Positions 50,646 to 58,708 of a stretch of 64,000 bases of DNA are shown here, one piece after another (position 1 is the stretch's first letter; every line of letters starts with the position of its first letter). Below the pieces are notes generated by a model. That model ran no database searches. It saw only the letters and a list, made by a program, of their open reading frames with translations, and had not been told where the DNA came from. The translations under genes were made by a program, and so were the position numbers. This DNA comes from Lishizhenia sp965656535. Its GTDB lineage: Bacteria; Bacteroidota; Bacteroidia; Flavobacteriales_D; Crocinitomicaceae. The DNA lies in contig CBFHKX010000001.1 of the NCBI GenBank assembly GCA_965656535.1, positions 124,001 through 188,000 of the forward strand, read 5' to 3'.

Positions 50646-51134
50646 ATGACTGTAAAAGAATATAATCAGAGTGTAGATTTATATGCAGACGGAATTTATC
50701 GTTTTGCCATGAAACACCTGAAAAATAAAATGCTTGCAGACGATGCCGTACAAGAAACATTTACAAAAGTTTGGCAAAACCACTCTACAATCAACCCGGA
50801 AAAAGTAAAAAGCTATCTTTTTCAAACGGCTTACACGAGTATTCTAGATATCCTAAAAAAAGAGAAAAGAAGTGTAGATATGAATATCGTAACTGACGCA
50901 AATATCATACAAACAAAACAGTCAAACTTTGATATTCAAGAACACTTAAATGTAGCTTTAGACAGGTTGCCAGAAAAACAAAAAACAGTTGTACTCTTGC
51001 GCGACTATGAAGGATATTCTTATAGCGAAATTGGTGCAATTGTAAATTTAACAGAAGCCCAAGTCAAAGTTTACATTTTTAGAGCCAGAAAAGCTCTAAA
51101 AAATTATTTAATACGTATTGAAGCACTTGTATAA
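50646..51134 (+). CDS. RNA polymerase ECF-type sigma factor
   Basis: 162 residues. Region 2: FAMKHLKNKMLADDAVQETFTKVWQNHSTI (~20-49). Region 4: LNVALDRLPEKQKTVVLLRDYEGYSYSEIGAIVNLTEAQVKVYIFRARKALK in short, a typical helix-turn-helix. Its TAA overlaps the ATG of a membrane protein of anti-sigma character (TAATG), and a barrel protein follows, so this is probably a sigma/anti-sigma/target operon. The signal is unknown. The spacer ahead has no clear TAnnTTTG box, which fits control by the sigma factor itself, though that is inference. Confidence 0.9.
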   Translation: MTVKEYNQSVDLYADGIYRFAMKHLKNKMLADDAVQETFTKVWQNHSTINPEKVKSYLFQTAYTSILDILKKEKRSVDMNIVTDANIIQTKQSNFDIQEHLNVALDRLPEKQKTVVLLRDYEGYSYSEIGAIVNLTEAQVKVYIFRARKALKNYLIRIEALV

Positions 51135-52093
51135 TGATTACGATAGAGAACTATGAAATATATTATTTAGACTATCTCGATGGTAATTTATCTGAAGAGT
51201 TATCTGAAGCGTTACGTCTATTTTTAATGCATCACCCTGATTTAGTGATAGAAGAAACTAATGTTCGCCTGAATCCTGAAGAAACTGATTATGCTAATAA
51301 GGCAGAACTGAAGGTTTGGGATGAGGATGAAGTTATCACATTAAACAATGTAGAATTATTTACCATTGCTGCAGAAGAAAAATTATTAACTACTACTAAA
51401 CAAATTGAACTATCACGGTTTACACAAGAACATAGTGCTTTACAAAATGAGTTAAGCTTCTATACATTGACGAAGTTACAGCCCAACTTAAACTGGGTAT
51501 ACACAGATAAGAATAAATTAAAGCGAAAAAATACAATTGCACTTTGGCCTTGGTTTAGCGCAGCAGCTGCAGTAATCTTACTATTTAGTATTACAAGTTT
51601 ATTTGACACAAATAATGCAAACGTGCGCTACACAAAATCAAATGAGGTTGATCTGTTTATTTCTTCGGAGCTTGAAGAAGAAATACAATGGAAAAGCAAC
51701 CGAGTAGCAGAGCAAAAGGGTAGTTCTTTTATTGAAAAACAACGCGTAAACGATATAAATAGAAGTGCAAAAGGTAAGGTTAAACAACAAAAAAGAAAGT
51801 TTCCTGTTGCGATAGAAAAACTGCCTGTTCGCCAAAATACACAAAAGGTATCTCTACCAACAGTTCTGGTAGAACCACGAGAAATAAATCCAAAACTTGC
51901 TTCACAATTGCCTAAAATTGAACCATTAAACAGCATGAACAACCCAATTTGGGCAGTAACCAACTTAGTTGGAGCAGTAACCAATAAAGACGTAGATTTT
52001 AGAACTGCAAAAGAAACCGAAAAAAACACGGGAGGTTTTCATATAAAATTTGGAACTTTTGAGGTTTATAAAAATAATTCAAAAAAACTGTAA
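51134..52093 (+). CDS. Probable anti-sigma factor, single-pass membrane protein
   Basis: 319 residues. The N-terminal part EIYYLDYLDGNLSEELSEALRLFLMHHPDL (in two parts, ~8-37) is the short acidic helical motif commonly found in anti-sigma-like proteins of Bacteroidota. A single membrane segment lies at about 136-154 (IALWPWFSAAAAVILLFSI), followed by a basic, low-complexity periplasmic region (RSAKGKVKQQKRKFP). No zinc-binding HxxxCxxC motif is present. It overlaps the sigma gene by one base. The function is inferred from position and topology. Confidence 0.7.
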   Translation: MITIENYEIYYLDYLDGNLSEELSEALRLFLMHHPDLVIEETNVRLNPEETDYANKAELKVWDEDEVITLNNVELFTIAAEEKLLTTTKQIELSRFTQEHSALQNELSFYTLTKLQPNLNWVYTDKNKLKRKNTIALWPWFSAAAAVILLFSITSLFDTNNANVRYTKSNEVDLFISSELEEEIQWKSNRVAEQKGSSFIEKQRVNDINRSAKGKVKQQKRKFPVAIEKLPVRQNTQKVSLPTVLVEPREINPKLASQLPKIEPLNSMNNPIWAVTNLVGAVTNKDVDFRTAKETEKNTGGFHIKFGTFEVYKNNSKKL

Positions 52094-52164
52094 CTTTTTT
52101 AACGGTTGTTAGTCTTACTACAAACCAGTAAAAGGCAAACGCATTTTACACAAAACAAAAAAGG

Positions 52165-52959
52165 ATGAAAAAATTAATTACGCTAACGCTCATAGGTTTA
52201 ATTGGTTACACAGGATGGTCACAAGAAGAACAACCAGCAGACACCACGGTAATTAAACTGAAAAATAAGCAAATCATTATTAAAGATATTCCTTTAGAGG
52301 ATATAGAAGAACCTGATAAGGATGATGACAAAAATAAGGCAGACGCGCATTGGGCAGGTTTAGATATTGGAGTGAATACGTTAGTAAATGCATCTAATAA
52401 AGTAGCGTTTGACGACGCCCGATTTTTAGAGATAAATCCGGCAAAATCTTGGAATTGGAATTTAAATTTTGCCGAGCACAGGTTTTCTTTATTTAACGAA
52501 TATATTGGAATCACAACTGGCTTAGGTTTAAACATTACTAACTTTACGTTTAAAAACAATTACATCTATAATTACAATGCAGATTCGATAACGGCGACAA
52601 TGGATACTGTTATTTCTTATGATAAAAATAAACTGCGCCTGACTTACCTTACAGTTCCTTTATTGTTAGAATTTAATTCAAATAAAAATAGTGACAAGAA
52701 CTTTTATCTGTCTGCAGGAGTTGTTGCTGGTGTAAATGTAATTTCTAAACTTAAACGACAATCTGACCAAGAAGGATACGAAGTACGTTTTTCTGAAAAA
52801 GGAGATTACGGTGTAAACCCATTTAAATTAGATGCCATGCTTAGAATGGGGTTTAGCGATTGGGGATTATACGCAAGCTATAATATTTTACCTGTTTTTG
52901 ATACAGATTTAACTGAAACCGCGCATCATGCAAGTTTTGGATTAACATTTAGCTTTTAG
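52165..52959 (+). CDS. Outer membrane beta-barrel protein (PorT-like)
   Basis: 264 residues. Signal peptide about 1-20 (ends YTGWSQ). An acidic stretch (EDIEEPDKDDDKNKADA) precedes barrel strands (HWAGLDIGVNTLVNAS, WNWNLNFAEHRFSLF, LRLTYLTVPLLLEFNS, NFYLSAGVVAGVNVIS, WGLYASYNILPVFD, ASFGLTFSF) in the pattern of the PorT/OMP_b-brl family. Third gene of the sigma factor operon, 71 bp after the anti-sigma-like gene. It could be the main product regulated by the sigma factor, or take part in sensing. Confidence 0.75.
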   Translation: MKKLITLTLIGLIGYTGWSQEEQPADTTVIKLKNKQIIIKDIPLEDIEEPDKDDDKNKADAHWAGLDIGVNTLVNASNKVAFDDARFLEINPAKSWNWNLNFAEHRFSLFNEYIGITTGLGLNITNFTFKNNYIYNYNADSITATMDTVISYDKNKLRLTYLTVPLLLEFNSNKNSDKNFYLSAGVVAGVNVISKLKRQSDQEGYEVRFSEKGDYGVNPFKLDAMLRMGFSDWGLYASYNILPVFDTDLTETAHHASFGLTFSF

Positions 52960-52981
52960 CAAGTACAGTTAGGTTAAAATA

Positions 52982-53019
52982 AAAAAAGGGCGAATTTCAT
53001 AGTTAATTTGCCCTTTTTT
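52982..53019 (+). terminator. Terminator of the sigma factor operon
   Basis: Arms AAAAAAGGGC..AATT and AATT..GCCCTTTTTT (one mismatch each side) with an 8-nt loop, 22 bp past the barrel-gene stop. Confidence 0.88.
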
Positions 53020-53044
53020 GTGTTCAATACTTAGCACAAAAAAA

Positions 53045-53080
53045 TCCCAAACAACCGTTGCCATTTGGGACTATTTTTTT
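53045..53080 (+). terminator. Second hairpin with T-run after the sigma factor operon
   Basis: TCCCAAA (53045-53051) pairs with TTTGGGA (53064-53070), followed by seven T at 53074-53080. A backup terminator 26 bp after the first is plausible. Confidence 0.5.
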
Positions 53081-53122
53081 GCAAGCTGAGAGAAGCTCTC
53101 ATTTAATTAATAAAAAAGTGAG

Positions 53123-54832
53123 TTACTCATTTAACTCTTTGATAAAAATACGAGAAAAATTTATTTCTTCCATCTCGTTAGCCATAAAATTTCTTATTCT
53201 GGCATTAGTTAACGAAACAAACTCGTCCATTACTAAAGGAATAACTACAGCATCCTTTGTAATTATTTGATCACAAGCTGCTAATAACTCCATTCTTTTA
53301 AGATGATTTTTTTCCATTTTTGCCTTTTCAAACAATCGATCAAACTCAGCATTGGCGTATCCAAAGGTGTTAATACTATTTGAGCTATAAAATAAATTTA
53401 AAAAATCTACTGGATCAGGAATGTCTGCAAGCCAACCTGCTCTCCAAAAAATAGCTTCACCAGAAGCAATTAAACTATCTCGATCGGTTAACGAGACATT
53501 TTTCACCTGCACCCGCACACCTAAATTAGATTGAAGCGATGTAACTACCGACTTTGCCAACAAATATTTCGATGAATTTTTAGGTGCATTTACAATTAAA
53601 TATACTTGAGGAAAACCGATACCATTCTTAAATCCTGCTTCTTCTAAAAGACGCTGCCCTTCTCTAATATCAAACCCATAACCTTGTATCTTTTCTTTGG
53701 GATAATCTTTCATTTTTGGCACAAACCCATTTGAAGCAGAAATACCCTCTCCGTTTAATACCGTTTCTACAATGTAAGGCTTATCAATAACCATACTAAA
53801 CGCTTTTCTTATGCGCACATCTTCAAAGACTGAATTATTTTGAGAAAAAGCATAGTACTCTGTACTTAAACTACTTTTAGAATAAATATTGTGCTTAATG
53901 TTTTTACCCATCTTGGCTTCCTCTAGAGAAAATAAGATATTCTCTATATGATCTACAGGAATTTCAGTAACTAAATCAATCTCTTTTTGGCCAAAAAACA
54001 GAAGCTCTTGCTTTTTGTCTGATGAATAAAGAACGGTTATTGAGTCTAAATAAGGTAATTGATTGCCTAAATCATCTTTTTCCCAATAGTTTAGGTTTCT
54101 TTTCACAACCATTTTATCTTGAGATAAATTAGTTAACACAAACGGACCGGTTCCAACTGGATGGATTACAATTTTATCGTTGTACATGTCTAATGCTTCC
54201 CTAGGAAAAATTCGCAATGCAGCATGCGCAAGATAGCGCTCAAAAGCTACATCAGGATGATTCAATTCTATTGAAACCCGATAACGATCTAATACTTGAA
54301 CACCACTTACACCTTTCTCATCATTTAGTAGTTTACCTTTGCTGTAAAATCGTTTTGCTCCTTTAATTTTATCAATAAACAAGTCTGAATATAAATTGCG
54401 TTGATCTGAAGAACAAATAAAATCAAACATGAATTTTACGTCAGTTGCTACAACTTCTCGAGGATTGCTTTCTATAAAGCATGAATCAGAATGAAAAAAG
54501 ACACCTTTTCTTAAGGTAATTGTGTAGCGCCTTAAATCTTCACTTACCTCGTAACTCTCGGCTAACGCTAATTTCAAATCTGTAGAATTCTGGTCAAACC
54601 TTAATAAACCTTCATAAAATAAAGATGACAACCGAAAAGAATAAAGATCGTCTGCTGAGGCACTAAATAGACCCTGAATTTTTTCAGGCGTCATAAACGT
54701 AAAGTTTCCACCATAAACTGCATCACCTTTTGCTAAACGCACATCTACATCACGCGAAACAGTCTCTGTTTTATCTGGATAAGAGCAATTAGAAAATAGT
54801 AATAGAAGCGCAAAAGCAGCGCAAAATTTCAT
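53123..54832 (-). CDS. Peptide/solute-binding lipoprotein (SBP_bac_5), orphan
   Basis: 569 residues from the ATG at 54832 (an ATG two codons earlier is also possible). Lipoprotein signal ending LLFSNC with the modified Cys at ~16. The family 5 pattern (OppA/DppA-like) is clear: EGLLRFDQNSTDLKLALAES, YTITLRKGVFFHSD, HPVGTGPFVL, VRIRKAFSMVIDKPYIVE. Such proteins deliver oligopeptides or similar ligands to an ABC importer, yet no permease or ATPase gene is near. It may use a distant transporter or have a sensing role. A TATATTTG box lies at 54867-54874 upstream. Confidence 0.88.
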   Translation of the reverse strand: MKFCAAFALLLLFSNCSYPDKTETVSRDVDVRLAKGDAVYGGNFTFMTPEKIQGLFSASADDLYSFRLSSLFYEGLLRFDQNSTDLKLALAESYEVSEDLRRYTITLRKGVFFHSDSCFIESNPREVVATDVKFMFDFICSSDQRNLYSDLFIDKIKGAKRFYSKGKLLNDEKGVSGVQVLDRYRVSIELNHPDVAFERYLAHAALRIFPREALDMYNDKIVIHPVGTGPFVLTNLSQDKMVVKRNLNYWEKDDLGNQLPYLDSITVLYSSDKKQELLFFGQKEIDLVTEIPVDHIENILFSLEEAKMGKNIKHNIYSKSSLSTEYYAFSQNNSVFEDVRIRKAFSMVIDKPYIVETVLNGEGISASNGFVPKMKDYPKEKIQGYGFDIREGQRLLEEAGFKNGIGFPQVYLIVNAPKNSSKYLLAKSVVTSLQSNLGVRVQVKNVSLTDRDSLIASGEAIFWRAGWLADIPDPVDFLNLFYSSNSINTFGYANAEFDRLFEKAKMEKNHLKRMELLAACDQIITKDAVVIPLVMDEFVSLTNARIRNFMANEMEEINFSRIFIKELNE

Positions 54833-54866
54833 AAACATAGTAGTTTTAGTATTATAGCAACAAAGG

Positions 54867-54874
54867 CAAATATA
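54867..54874 (-). promoter_or_regulatory. -7 box (TATATTTG) for the binding-protein gene
   Basis: Exact TAnnTTTG match on the minus strand, 34 bp before the start. No good -33 element. Confidence 0.45.
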
Positions 54875-54984
54875 TCAAATTTGTATTGATTATATCGGAT
54901 ACATTTTAGCGCTAAACAAGGTATCTTAGTTAATTAAACACACTAAAACAAAAGAAGTGTTTAACAAACGTGATTCGTATATAA

Positions 54985-55953
54985 CTAATAACCAATTTGT
55001 TTACGAACCCTGTTCAACGTTTCGCCCGCTACTTTTTTCGCCTTTTTAGCTCCTATTTCTAGCGCTAAATCAATTTCCGACTTATTTTCAATCAAGTGCT
55101 TAAAACGAGTTCTTTGGTGCTCAAAACGCTCTAAAATAAGTTCAAATAATGCCTGTTTTGCATGTCCAAAGCCAAAATTTCCGGCAAGGTACTTCTCCTT
55201 TAAGGCTTCTATTTGCACCTGTGTACCCAACAATTTATACAGCGCATAAACATTACATGTATCCGGATTCTTTGGCTCTTCGAGCGGTGTACTATCCGTT
55301 TCTATACGCATTACCTGTTTGCGCAACTGTTTATCTGGCATGAAAATATTAATGAAATTATTGCGCGATTTACTCATTTTCTCTCCGTCCATACCCGGAA
55401 TTAACTGTGTTTCTTCACTAATTTTAGCTTGAGGCAACACTAGTGTTTCTCCATTAACATGGTTATAGCGAGACGCAACATCTCTTGCCATTTCTAAATG
55501 CTGTAACTGATCTTTACCCACAGGAACAAGCTCTGCATCATACAGTAAAATATCGGCAGCCATCAGCATTGGATAGGTAAATAAACCAGAGTTTACATCT
55601 CCTAATCTATCTGCCTTATCCTTAAAAGAATGTGCCAAGGTTAAACGTTGGTAAGGGAAAAAACAACTTAAGTACCAGCTTAATTCAGTAACCTCAGGGA
55701 TATCAGATTGCCTATAAAAGGTAGTTTTCTCAGGGTCTAAACCAAAAGCTAACCAAGCTGCAGCAGTTTGATAAGTGTTTTCTCTAAGTTGAGCGCCTTC
55801 TTTAATTTGAGTTAAAGAATGGAGATCAGCAATAAATAAAAAGGCATCATTTCCAGGTGTATTTGCCATTTCAATTGCTGGAATAATTGCTCCAAGCAAA
55901 TTACCTAAATGAGGAGTTCCTGTGCTTTGCACACCCGTTAAAATTCTTGCCAT
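54985..55953 (-). CDS. trpS: Tryptophanyl-tRNA synthetase
   Basis: 322 residues. Class I signature as TGTPHLGNLLG at 12-22, Trp-pocket and dimer regions YPMLMAADILLYDAELVPVG, and KMSKS in GEKMSKSRNNFI (~195). Charges tRNA-Trp. Length and motifs are typical for bacteria. A TATTTTTG box lies just upstream. Monocistronic, with ~150 bp of uneventful sequence to the binding-protein gene. Confidence 0.96.
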   Translation of the reverse strand: MARILTGVQSTGTPHLGNLLGAIIPAIEMANTPGNDAFLFIADLHSLTQIKEGAQLRENTYQTAAAWLAFGLDPEKTTFYRQSDIPEVTELSWYLSCFFPYQRLTLAHSFKDKADRLGDVNSGLFTYPMLMAADILLYDAELVPVGKDQLQHLEMARDVASRYNHVNGETLVLPQAKISEETQLIPGMDGEKMSKSRNNFINIFMPDKQLRKQVMRIETDSTPLEEPKNPDTCNVYALYKLLGTQVQIEALKEKYLAGNFGFGHAKQALFELILERFEHQRTRFKHLIENKSEIDLALEIGAKKAKKVAGETLNRVRKQIGY

Positions 55954-55967
55954 TTTCGTTTTTGTAA

Positions 55968-55975
55968 CAAAAATA
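55968..55975 (-). promoter_or_regulatory. -7 box (TATTTTTG) for trpS
   Basis: Exact TAnnTTTG match on the minus strand, 14 bp before the trpS ATG. No -33 match was seen. Confidence 0.45.
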
Positions 55976-56086
55976 AGGTTTCGCCCTCTTAAATGTAAGA
56001 TTTAGCTCAATTTCTTTGCAAAAAACACAGAGCACAAAGTTGTATTTTCTTTGCGCTTTTTCAATAACAATCTCTACATTTATGGG

Positions 56087-56827
56087 GTGAAATATTTGAG
56101 GTTCATCGTGTTTAATCTTTGGAAAATATACATTGGCGGTGTGTTTACACTAACGCTATTGTTTTTCTATCCTATATTGTTCTTTTTATTAAGTAGAGAA
56201 ACTTGGAAGCCTCACGCGTTTAAGATCTTTGTTATTTGGAGCAGATGCGTGCGTATACTTTGTTTTTATGGTGTTCAAAAAATAAATGAATATCCATGTA
56301 AAAAAGAAGCTAAGATTATTATCGCTAACCACACTTCTTACCTCGATATTTTTTTGTTGTATAGTACCTTACCCCAAAACAAATTTGTGTTTTTAGGAAA
56401 AAGTGAAATACTCTCATATCCCTTGGTAAAAACTTTCTTTAAAAAATTAAACATTCCCGTGTATAGAGATAATCGTATCAAAGCTGCACGTTCTTTTATG
56501 GCCTGTAAAAAAGCACTCAACCAAGGATGGAGTGTGGTAATTTTTCCAGAAGGCGGTATACCTGATGACAACCTACCACACCTAATTCCCTTTAAAGACG
56601 GTGCATTCAAACTGGCAAAATCATGCAATGTTCCTATTATGCCGTTAACGTTTGAAAACAATTACTTGCTTTTCTCTGACCCAGAAACTATTTTTGGTAG
56701 TGCATATCCCGGATTAGCTCGCGTGCATTTTCATCCAACAATTACGAAAGAACAAATTGCCACAGCAACTGTAGAAAAAATCAAACAAAACGCTTTTCAA
56801 TTAATTTCTGGTGTTTTGAAGAAATAG
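56087..56827 (+). CDS. plsC: 1-acylglycerol-3-phosphate O-acyltransferase (PlsC-like)
   Basis: 246 residues from the GTG at 56087. The frame is open back to a TTG at 56051, but a TTTCTTTG promoter-like box ends there, so the later start is preferred. Membrane segments at the N-terminus (~12-35), then the acyltransferase motifs NHTSYLDIFLL (NHxxxxD) and FPEGGIPDDNLPHLIPFKDGAF (EGG block) with VPIMPLTFEN. Makes phosphatidic acid, or acylates another lipid. Followed after ~30 bp by gatC. Which acyl acceptor it uses is not fixed by sequence. Confidence 0.85.
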   Translation: MKYLRFIVFNLWKIYIGGVFTLTLLFFYPILFFLLSRETWKPHAFKIFVIWSRCVRILCFYGVQKINEYPCKKEAKIIIANHTSYLDIFLLYSTLPQNKFVFLGKSEILSYPLVKTFFKKLNIPVYRDNRIKAARSFMACKKALNQGWSVVIFPEGGIPDDNLPHLIPFKDGAFKLAKSCNVPIMPLTFENNYLLFSDPETIFGSAYPGLARVHFHPTITKEQIATATVEKIKQNAFQLISGVLKK

Positions 56828-56832
56828 ATTTG

Positions 56833-56840
56833 TAACTTTG
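56833..56840 (+). promoter_or_regulatory. -7 box (TAACTTTG) for gatC
   Basis: Exact TAnnTTTG match, 19 bp before the gatC ATG. A TTTG at 56815-56818 is closer than normal (14 bp). Confidence 0.5.
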
Positions 56841-56859
56841 TTTGTCCTAAGTAAACATT

Positions 56860-57153
56860 ATGGAAATAACAGACGATTTAATCGATCATATTGCGCATTT
56901 ATCCCGACTCTCATTTGAAGGTAAGGCTAAAAAAGAGATAAAAAAAGACATGGAAAACATTATTGTTTTTATGGAAAAATTACAGGCCGTTGATACTGAA
57001 AATGTAGAACCGCTTATTTTCATGTCTGAAGAGATTAATCGTCTGCGTCCAGACCTACCAGCGGTTACAGTTACACACGAAGAAGCGCTTAGAAATGCAC
57101 CTAAAAAAGACTCTGATTATTTTAGAATTCCAAAAGTTTTAGATAAAAAATGA
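56860..57153 (+). CDS. gatC: Asp-tRNA(Asn)/Glu-tRNA(Gln) amidotransferase subunit C
   Basis: 97 residues. N-terminal LIDHIAHLSRLSFEGKAKKEIKKDMENIIVFMEKL in short and the DTENVEPL and LRPDLP motifs are characteristic; ends DYFRIPKVLDKK. It stabilises GatA-GatB in converting mischarged tRNA. As in many bacteria gatC is away from gatAB, which are not in the window. Its stop overlaps the start of the next small gene (ATGA). Confidence 0.92.
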   Translation: MEITDDLIDHIAHLSRLSFEGKAKKEIKKDMENIIVFMEKLQAVDTENVEPLIFMSEEINRLRPDLPAVTVTHEEALRNAPKKDSDYFRIPKVLDKK

Positions 57154-57413
57154 AATACTTAAGCCTACTTTTTTTCTCGTTATTCCTTTTTTCTTGTAGT
57201 AAAAATATAGTGTGCGACTGTGCTAAAGCCGGAGAAAACTTAAATAAATACGCCAATCGATTCTTAACCGAAATACCGTCTCAAGCAAATAAAGATAGTA
57301 TTGCGTTACTAAAGCAAGAAAGAGAATCGGTTTGTGCAGAAGTGAAAACCCTATCTACAGAAAAACTCGAAGAATTAAGTGCAGATTGTGATGTGCTGCA
57401 GGTTGGCCAATAA
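57150..57413 (+). CDS. Small lipoprotein, unknown function
   Basis: 87 residues. Signal of ~15 residues with a lipobox-like end LFLFSCSKN (Cys16). The mature part is short, helical and charged, with four further cysteines (VCDCAKAG, VCAEV, DCDV), which could pair. Overlaps gatC by 4 bp (ATGA), so translation is coupled. No family recognised. Confidence 0.7.
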   Translation: MKYLSLLFFSLFLFSCSKNIVCDCAKAGENLNKYANRFLTEIPSQANKDSIALLKQERESVCAEVKTLSTEKLEELSADCDVLQVGQ

Positions 57414-57442
57414 ACGCTATATGAACTCTTGTTCTGTAAAAC

Positions 57443-57468
57443 AGCTATGCATTAGCTCAATTTTTTTT
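57443..57468 (+). terminator. Possible hairpin plus T-run after the small lipoprotein gene
   Basis: A short 5-bp stem AGCTA / TAGCT (57443-57457) is followed by CAA and a T-run at 57461-57468. It overlaps the end of the convergent acetyltransferase gene. Weak stem. Confidence 0.35.
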
Positions 57469-57952
57469 CCATCACAAAATCATTCATAAAAAAGCCCTCC
57501 CCAATATCAATATCTTCTTCTTTTACGCTAACAAAACCTAAGTGTTCATAGAAACTAACTGCTGCATTGTATTTATTTACGTTAAGGTGTAAATGCGTTT
57601 GATTTTCTGGAACTGCAATGCAACGCGTGACATGTTCAATCAACTTTGCTCCAACTCCTTTTCCTTGGGCGGTTGGCAAAACATATATTTTATGAATACG
57701 CAATTTTTGTGTGTTCTGGTAATTTAATTCTACTCCAATAAATCCTAAATCTTTTTGGTTTTCTTTGAATATATAGAAAATGTGACCTGCTTCAATTTGT
57801 TGTTCTAAAGTTGTTAAATTATACATCCAGTTAAGCATGTAATCAATTTGCGCTTGTGACAATATTTCTTTAAACGTACTTGGCCAAGTTTTCCTTGCCA
57901 AATCTTCTACCCTACTTAATTGATCAATTGTTAACTTTTCTACCTCAATCAT
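57452..57952 (-). CDS. GNAT family N-acetyltransferase
   Basis: 166 residues. Acetyl-CoA-binding motif YVLPTAQGKGVGAKLIEHV (Q/RxxGxG/A, ~91-109), and a C-terminal YEHLGFVSVKEEDI. The N-terminal half (LSRVEDLARKTWPSTFKEIL) is similar to members that act on small amines or polyamines, but the acceptor is not known. It begins 6 bp after the MarC gene stop... upstream on the same strand, so the two are probably co-transcribed. Confidence 0.85.
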   Translation of the reverse strand: MIEVEKLTIDQLSRVEDLARKTWPSTFKEILSQAQIDYMLNWMYNLTTLEQQIEAGHIFYIFKENQKDLGFIGVELNYQNTQKLRIHKIYVLPTAQGKGVGAKLIEHVTRCIAVPENQTHLHLNVNKYNAAVSFYEHLGFVSVKEEDIDIGEGFFMNDFVMEKKLS

Positions 57953-57958
57953 TTTTAC

Positions 57959-58573
57959 TCATGTAGTTAAAAAGAAATTGTGAATTCCACTTAAAATACT
58001 TTGCACTGCGTAAGATGCTAACACTAAACCCATTACTTTACTTATTACTGTAATACCATAAACGCCAATAAAACGTTGTAGATGATTTGCAGTTAAAAGC
58101 ATAATGCATGTTAAGACCACTACAGCTAAAACTAAGAGGGTTGTTATTACTTGCTGTTGAAAGGTGTAAATATGATTATCTGTCATTAATACAACCGCCA
58201 TAATTGCACCAGGTGAAGCTATAGAAGGCATTGCAATAGGAAAAATGGTAACGTGCTTGTAATCTGTTATTCTATTTTTCTCTTGTTCTGGTTTTCCATC
58301 GCCGAAAATCATGGTTAAAGCAAACAGAAACAAAATTACACCTCCAGAAATCTGAAACGCATCTAAAGAAATAGCCATTCCTTCTAAAATAATCTGACCA
58401 ATTACAATAAAAAACAACAATATACCAAATGCAACGATAGATGCTCGTACCGCAATTTTGCGTTTATGTAGCTTATCAAATTCTTTAGTAGCTTCTAAAT
58501 AAACAGGTACAGAACCCAAGGGATCTAGTACGGCTACTAAGAAAAGTAGTTTAGTAATGATTTCTATCCACAT
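57959..58573 (-). CDS. MarC family integral membrane protein (second in window)
   Basis: 204 residues, six membrane segments. Family motifs: AVLDPLGSVPVYLEATKEF at 15-33 and FPIAMPSIASPGAIMAVVLM. These match MarC more strongly than the homologue at 13244-13876, and the two have different loops, so they are not recent copies. Function of the family is not established. Followed by a GNAT gene after 6 bp. The 130 bp upstream hold an inverted repeat (58664-58708). Confidence 0.9.
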   Translation of the reverse strand: MWIEIITKLLFLVAVLDPLGSVPVYLEATKEFDKLHKRKIAVRASIVAFGILLFFIVIGQIILEGMAISLDAFQISGGVILFLFALTMIFGDGKPEQEKNRITDYKHVTIFPIAMPSIASPGAIMAVVLMTDNHIYTFQQQVITTLLVLAVVVLTCIMLLTANHLQRFIGVYGITVISKVMGLVLASYAVQSILSGIHNFFLTT

Positions 58574-58663
58574 ATTTGCATCACCTTAGTGGTTTTTATT
58601 TCGTATTTGCATTTCTCTCTGTTAAATTTAAGGTAAATCTTTTGCTTTTATCGTTTACGGCAC

Positions 58664-58708
58664 CATTAAATCTCTTTGTTTAATTAATTTGACCAAAGAG
58701 ATTTAATG
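58664..58708. repeat. Perfect 15-bp inverted repeat at the end of the M1 peptidase gene
   Basis: Arms 58664-58678 and 58694-58708 are exactly complementary, with a 15-nt spacer. The right arm contains the stop codon of the M1 gene. There is no T-run on the minus strand, so it is not a classical terminator. Confidence 0.85.
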
